A model generated the notes under the pieces. The model was given only the letters and a program-made list of their open reading frames with translations, did no database searches and had not been told where the DNA came from. From NCBI GenBank assembly GCA_021160885.1, contig JAGHBR010000104.1:1-7015 (forward strand): 7,015 bases of DNA, in the 5' to 3' direction. Below are positions 5,064 to 7,015 of the stretch, piece after piece. The position numbers and the translations under genes were made by a program. Source of the DNA: Caldisericaceae bacterium (GTDB lineage Bacteria > Calditrichota > Calditrichia > Calditrichales > Calditrichaceae). Every line of letters begins with the position of its first letter. Positions within the stretch are counted from its first letter, which is position 1.

Positions 5064-5972
5064 TCAAACTTTCCAACTCCAGCCTTCTTTGGCCAGCTCC
5101 GCTGCCGGAAATAACTTTTGTGCATTTTGTTCTAAAGCCAATAAATCCTGGTCAGAATTATTAGGATCGTGGTGAAATAGTAATAATTTTTTTACATTGG
5201 CTTCCTGGGCGGTATCACAGGCCATAACAAAACTACTATGGCCATAGCCGCAGAACATACGATATTGCTCTTCGGTGTACTGCGCATCATGAATCAAAAT
5301 ATCAGCGTTGCGTGCAAAATTAATCAAGCGTTGATCGCCACTTTTGTAGCCTTCAATATCTGTGGCAAAGATAATTTTGTGATTGTTCCATTGAATGTTG
5401 TAAAGGTAGGTACCATCTTTGGGATGAAAATAGTATTTCATGGTTTCAATTCTAAAACCGGAATTATTTGGTTTTTGCTGACGAACATCGCCAATAATCG
5501 GTTCAGAAGAATTATTGAAATGAACAAAAGTATTCTCACTAATATTGTAAAATGATTTTTGACTACGAAATTCATCCATGCTCACTGGAAAATATTGTGG
5601 CAAAACCTGAGTGCGCAGGATAGTTTCAAAATCGACTCCAACGGTTGCCGGACCAATAAAATGCAAATGAACCTGAGGCATGTAAATAGGGGCAAAGTAA
5701 GGAAGGCCCAGCAAATGGTCAATATGAGTATGAGTGAACATAAGGGTAATATGAAACGGGCCGTTTTCTTTTTTTTGATGTTCCAAAATTTCCGGGACCA
5801 GTTCTTTACCCAGAGGGATGATACCGCTGCCGGCATCAAAAATGACGATTTGGTTGGAAGTACGGGCCATCACGCAGGTGGTGTTTCCACCAAATTGCGT
5901 CCCTCCTGTTGGTGATACAGGATAGCTTCCTCTAACACCATAAATTTTAAACAGAAATTTGTGATCGGGCAT
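5064..5972 (-). CDS. MBL-fold metallo-hydrolase (RNase Z/PhnP-like superfamily), substrate unknown
   Basis: A 302-aa cytoplasmic metallo-beta-lactamase-fold protein of the PF12706-like type; it probably hydrolyses a phosphoester with two metal ions. Seen: N-terminal GVRGSYPV and GGNTTCV (12-34), shared by a family of uncharacterised hydrolases; DAGSG (46-50); the metal motif HTHIDH (81-86); the bridging-aspartate segment ATDIEGY (203-209); IHDAQYT (227-233); GYGHSS (242-247); and LFHHDP (265-270). His81, 83, 86 and 245, Asp85, Asp205 and His267 or 268 are the likely ligands. Relatives usually have Trp where Ile84 stands. Start ATG 5972 has a GGAGAAAGGT Shine-Dalgarno region just upstream (5987-5978). 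It is the last gene of the minus-strand operon, 24 bp after the DUF151 gene. Relatives include RNase Z, PhnP and cyclic-nucleotide phosphodiesterases; none can be chosen from the sequence alone. Confidence 0.88.
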   Translation of the reverse strand: MPDHKFLFKIYGVRGSYPVSPTGGTQFGGNTTCVMARTSNQIVIFDAGSGIIPLGKELVPEILEHQKKENGPFHITLMFTHTHIDHLLGLPYFAPIYMPQVHLHFIGPATVGVDFETILRTQVLPQYFPVSMDEFRSQKSFYNISENTFVHFNNSSEPIIGDVRQQKPNNSGFRIETMKYYFHPKDGTYLYNIQWNNHKIIFATDIEGYKSGDQRLINFARNADILIHDAQYTEEQYRMFCGYGHSSFVMACDTAQEANVKKLLLFHHDPNNSDQDLLALEQNAQKLFPAAELAKEGWSWKV

Positions 5973-5996
5973 AAAATACCTTTCTCCAGATAGACA

Positions 5997-6575
5997 TTAA
6001 GAACCGGATTCAATACGTTTAATTTTATCTCTAATTTTTGCAGCTTTTTCGTATTCTTCATTTTCAACAGCTTTTTTTAGTTGTTCACGTAAGAGTTGTA
6101 ATTCATCCTCTTTGGAATGATGTAAATAACTTTTTTTATTTATCTTTGTCTTACTAAAATCTTCCGCTTCTTCTTCCTCTTCTGGGATGTAAGACGCCTG
6201 TTCCATTACCATATCTTCAACAAAAATAGGCGTACCTAAACGCAAGGCTAAAGCAATGGCGTCACTTGGTCTGGAATCGATCTCGAATAATTGCCCTGCA
6301 AAGTTTAACTTAATAATCGCATAATACGTGTTATCCTTTAATTCCGTAATAATTACCTGCTCCATCTCAATGCCAAGAGTTTCCATAATGTTGGCTGTTA
6401 AATCATGTGTAATGGGACGCGGAGGTTTTAAATTTTCCAAAGCCAGAGCGATGGACTGAGCCTCATATTCACCGATTACAATCGGTAATGCCCGTTGGCC
6501 ATCCTGTTCTTTTAAAATAATTCCACTGGCCTGGGTTTGGGTCATGAATATCCCATTTACACGAACTTCAACCAT
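5997..6575 (-). CDS. DUF151 'bifunctional nuclease' family protein with C-terminal UVR motif
   Basis: A 192-aa protein with an N-terminal DUF151/BFN domain (about 1-130). The family includes Thermotoga TM0160, and plant homologues are reported to have RNase and DNase activity. Hallmarks seen: IGEYEAQSIA (34-43), RPITHDL (53-59) and DSRPSDAIALALR (100-112). An acidic linker (132-139, mostly Glu) and a Lys-rich segment lead to a UVR motif at 162-188 (LREQLKKAVENEEYEKAAKIRD), the coiled hairpin through which UvrB and UvrC contact each other. BFN plus UVR is a known domain pairing. The UVR tail suggests docking to UvrB-type or Clp-adaptor-type partners, which is inference. Start ATG 6575 has GAGGTG at 6585-6580, 4 nt upstream. 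It lies 29 bp after the Fe-S carrier gene and 24 bp before the MBL gene, so it is probably co-transcribed with both. Confidence 0.92.
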   Translation of the reverse strand: MVEVRVNGIFMTQTQASGIILKEQDGQRALPIVIGEYEAQSIALALENLKPPRPITHDLTANIMETLGIEMEQVIITELKDNTYYAIIKLNFAGQLFEIDSRPSDAIALALRLGTPIFVEDMVMEQASYIPEEEEEAEDFSKTKINKKSYLHHSKEDELQLLREQLKKAVENEEYEKAAKIRDKIKRIESGS

Positions 6576-6604
6576 TGTTCACCTCAAATCAAAAAATTAA
6601 ATTA

Positions 6605-6838
6605 CTAAATTGCTTCTACGGCTTCAATTTCGGGTATTTGCATCTTCATGATGCGTTCAATACCCTGTTTTAGCGTAATTTGCGACATCGGGCATCCTCC
6701 GCATGCGCCGATCAGATGAATGTAAACTACATTGTTTTCGTCAATTTTTACAAACTGAATATCGCCGCCATCAGCTTGAAGCCCGGGGCGAATACTTTCC
6801 AATACCTTTAACACTTTTTCTTTCATATCCTTTTCCAT
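6605..6838 (-). CDS. NifU C-terminal-domain (Nfu) iron-sulfur cluster carrier
   Basis: A 77-aa stand-alone Nfu domain that would carry or assemble a [4Fe-4S] cluster, usually bridging a dimer, and pass it to apo-enzymes. Seen: helix VLKVLESIRPGLQADGGDI (9-27) containing the conserved RPxLxxDGGD; a beta segment VVYIHLIGACGGC; the cluster-binding CxxC Cys46-Gly-Gly-Cys49 followed by Pro; then MSQITLKQGIERIMK (51-65). The length is normal for single-domain bacterial Nfu; there is no A-type (HesB-like) N-terminal domain as in NfuA. ATG 6838 is supported by AAGGAAG (6849-6843), 4 nt upstream; ATG 6826 (Met5), preceded by AAAAGG, is a possible alternative. It is the first gene of the minus-strand operon, about 13 nt after the predicted transcription start. 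Confidence 0.94.
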   Translation of the reverse strand: MEKDMKEKVLKVLESIRPGLQADGGDIQFVKIDENNVVYIHLIGACGGCPMSQITLKQGIERIMKMQIPEIEAVEAI

Positions 6839-6857
6839 TTTTCTTCCTTTTCATCAA

Positions 6858-6885
6858 AGTATATAAAATTAAACTTTAAAGTCAA
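6858..6885 (-). promoter_or_regulatory. Sigma-70-type promoter of the nfu-DUF151-MBL operon
   Basis: On the minus strand, -35 TTGACT (6885-6880, 5 of 6), a 16-bp spacer and -10 TATACT (6863-6858, 5 of 6). Transcription would start near 6851, leaving a leader of about 13 nt that contains the AAGGAAG ribosome binding site. The remaining DNA to 7015 is very AT-rich, and I see no gene in it. Confidence 0.65.
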
Positions 6886-7015
6886 ATTGTTTTCTCCATA
6901 AATTCCTTAAATGTGATCTAGGATAATTAATTAATTTTAATGGGAAATTTAGCTAAATTGCTTTTTACTTATTTTAAGATACTATAATAATTTTTAATTT
7001 TCAATGATCAATGAC

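Noticed and set aside
5238..5915. Two + strand open frames opposite the MBL-hydrolase gene
   Set aside because: They are antisense to a gene with complete metal-binding motifs, have no family features and no ribosome binding sites.
6886..7015. AT-rich stretch with TTAATTAATT motifs upstream of the nfu promoter
   Set aside because: No ORF, no convincing second promoter and no repeat of note; it seems to be ordinary AT-rich spacer.

Overview
The window is bacterial chromosome, AT-rich (roughly 40% GC by eye), and carries mostly housekeeping genes. I see no phage, IS or CRISPR signature. The gene content resembles that of AT-rich FCB-type bacteria such as Calditrichota or Ignavibacteria: a DbpA-tailed DEAD-box helicase, a DUF151 nuclease with a UVR tail, a minimal 4.5S-type SRP RNA, and AT-rich intergenic repeats. 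That placement is a guess from memory of such genomes and is weakly supported.

Layout. Bases 1-309 hold a doubtful end of a reading frame and an AT-rich leader with competing hairpins. A DEAD-box RNA helicase of the CsdA/DeaD type follows (310-1893, +). A 199-bp spacer (1894-2092) carries one copy of a dispersed repeat and a strong sigma-70-type promoter (TTGACA, 17 bp, TAAATT). About 12 bases past the -10 box begins a 70-nt tRNA-like cloverleaf (2093-2162, +). Two bases after it starts the SRP RNA (2165-2262, +), which ends in a T6 run. Next come dnaX (2302-3867), a YbaB/EbfC gene (3883-4221) and recR (4224-4835), tightly packed on the + strand. A 228-bp convergent spacer (4836-5063) holds a second repeat copy, short direct repeats and a weak terminator for the opposite strand. 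The minus strand then carries a three-gene operon, transcribed right to left: an NfuA/NifU-C Fe-S carrier (6838-6605), a DUF151/UVR 'bifunctional nuclease' (6575-5997) and an MBL-fold hydrolase (5972-5064). It has its own near-consensus promoter at 6858-6885.

How the genes relate. SRP RNA next to dnaX-ybaB-recR is a widespread bacterial arrangement that joins protein targeting with replication and recombination functions; in Bacillus subtilis a tRNA-Ser also precedes it. Here a degenerate tRNA-like element takes that tRNA position. DnaX is the clamp-loader tau subunit, YbaB a nucleoid-associated DNA-binding protein, and RecR part of RecFOR gap repair.

The two most interesting signals are the tRNA-like element joined head-on to the SRP RNA, and an A10 tract in dnaX at the domain III/IV boundary. 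Slippage on that tract in either direction gives a stop within five codons, as expected for a programmed gamma product of the Thermus/E. coli kind. I found no wholly new multi-gene system.
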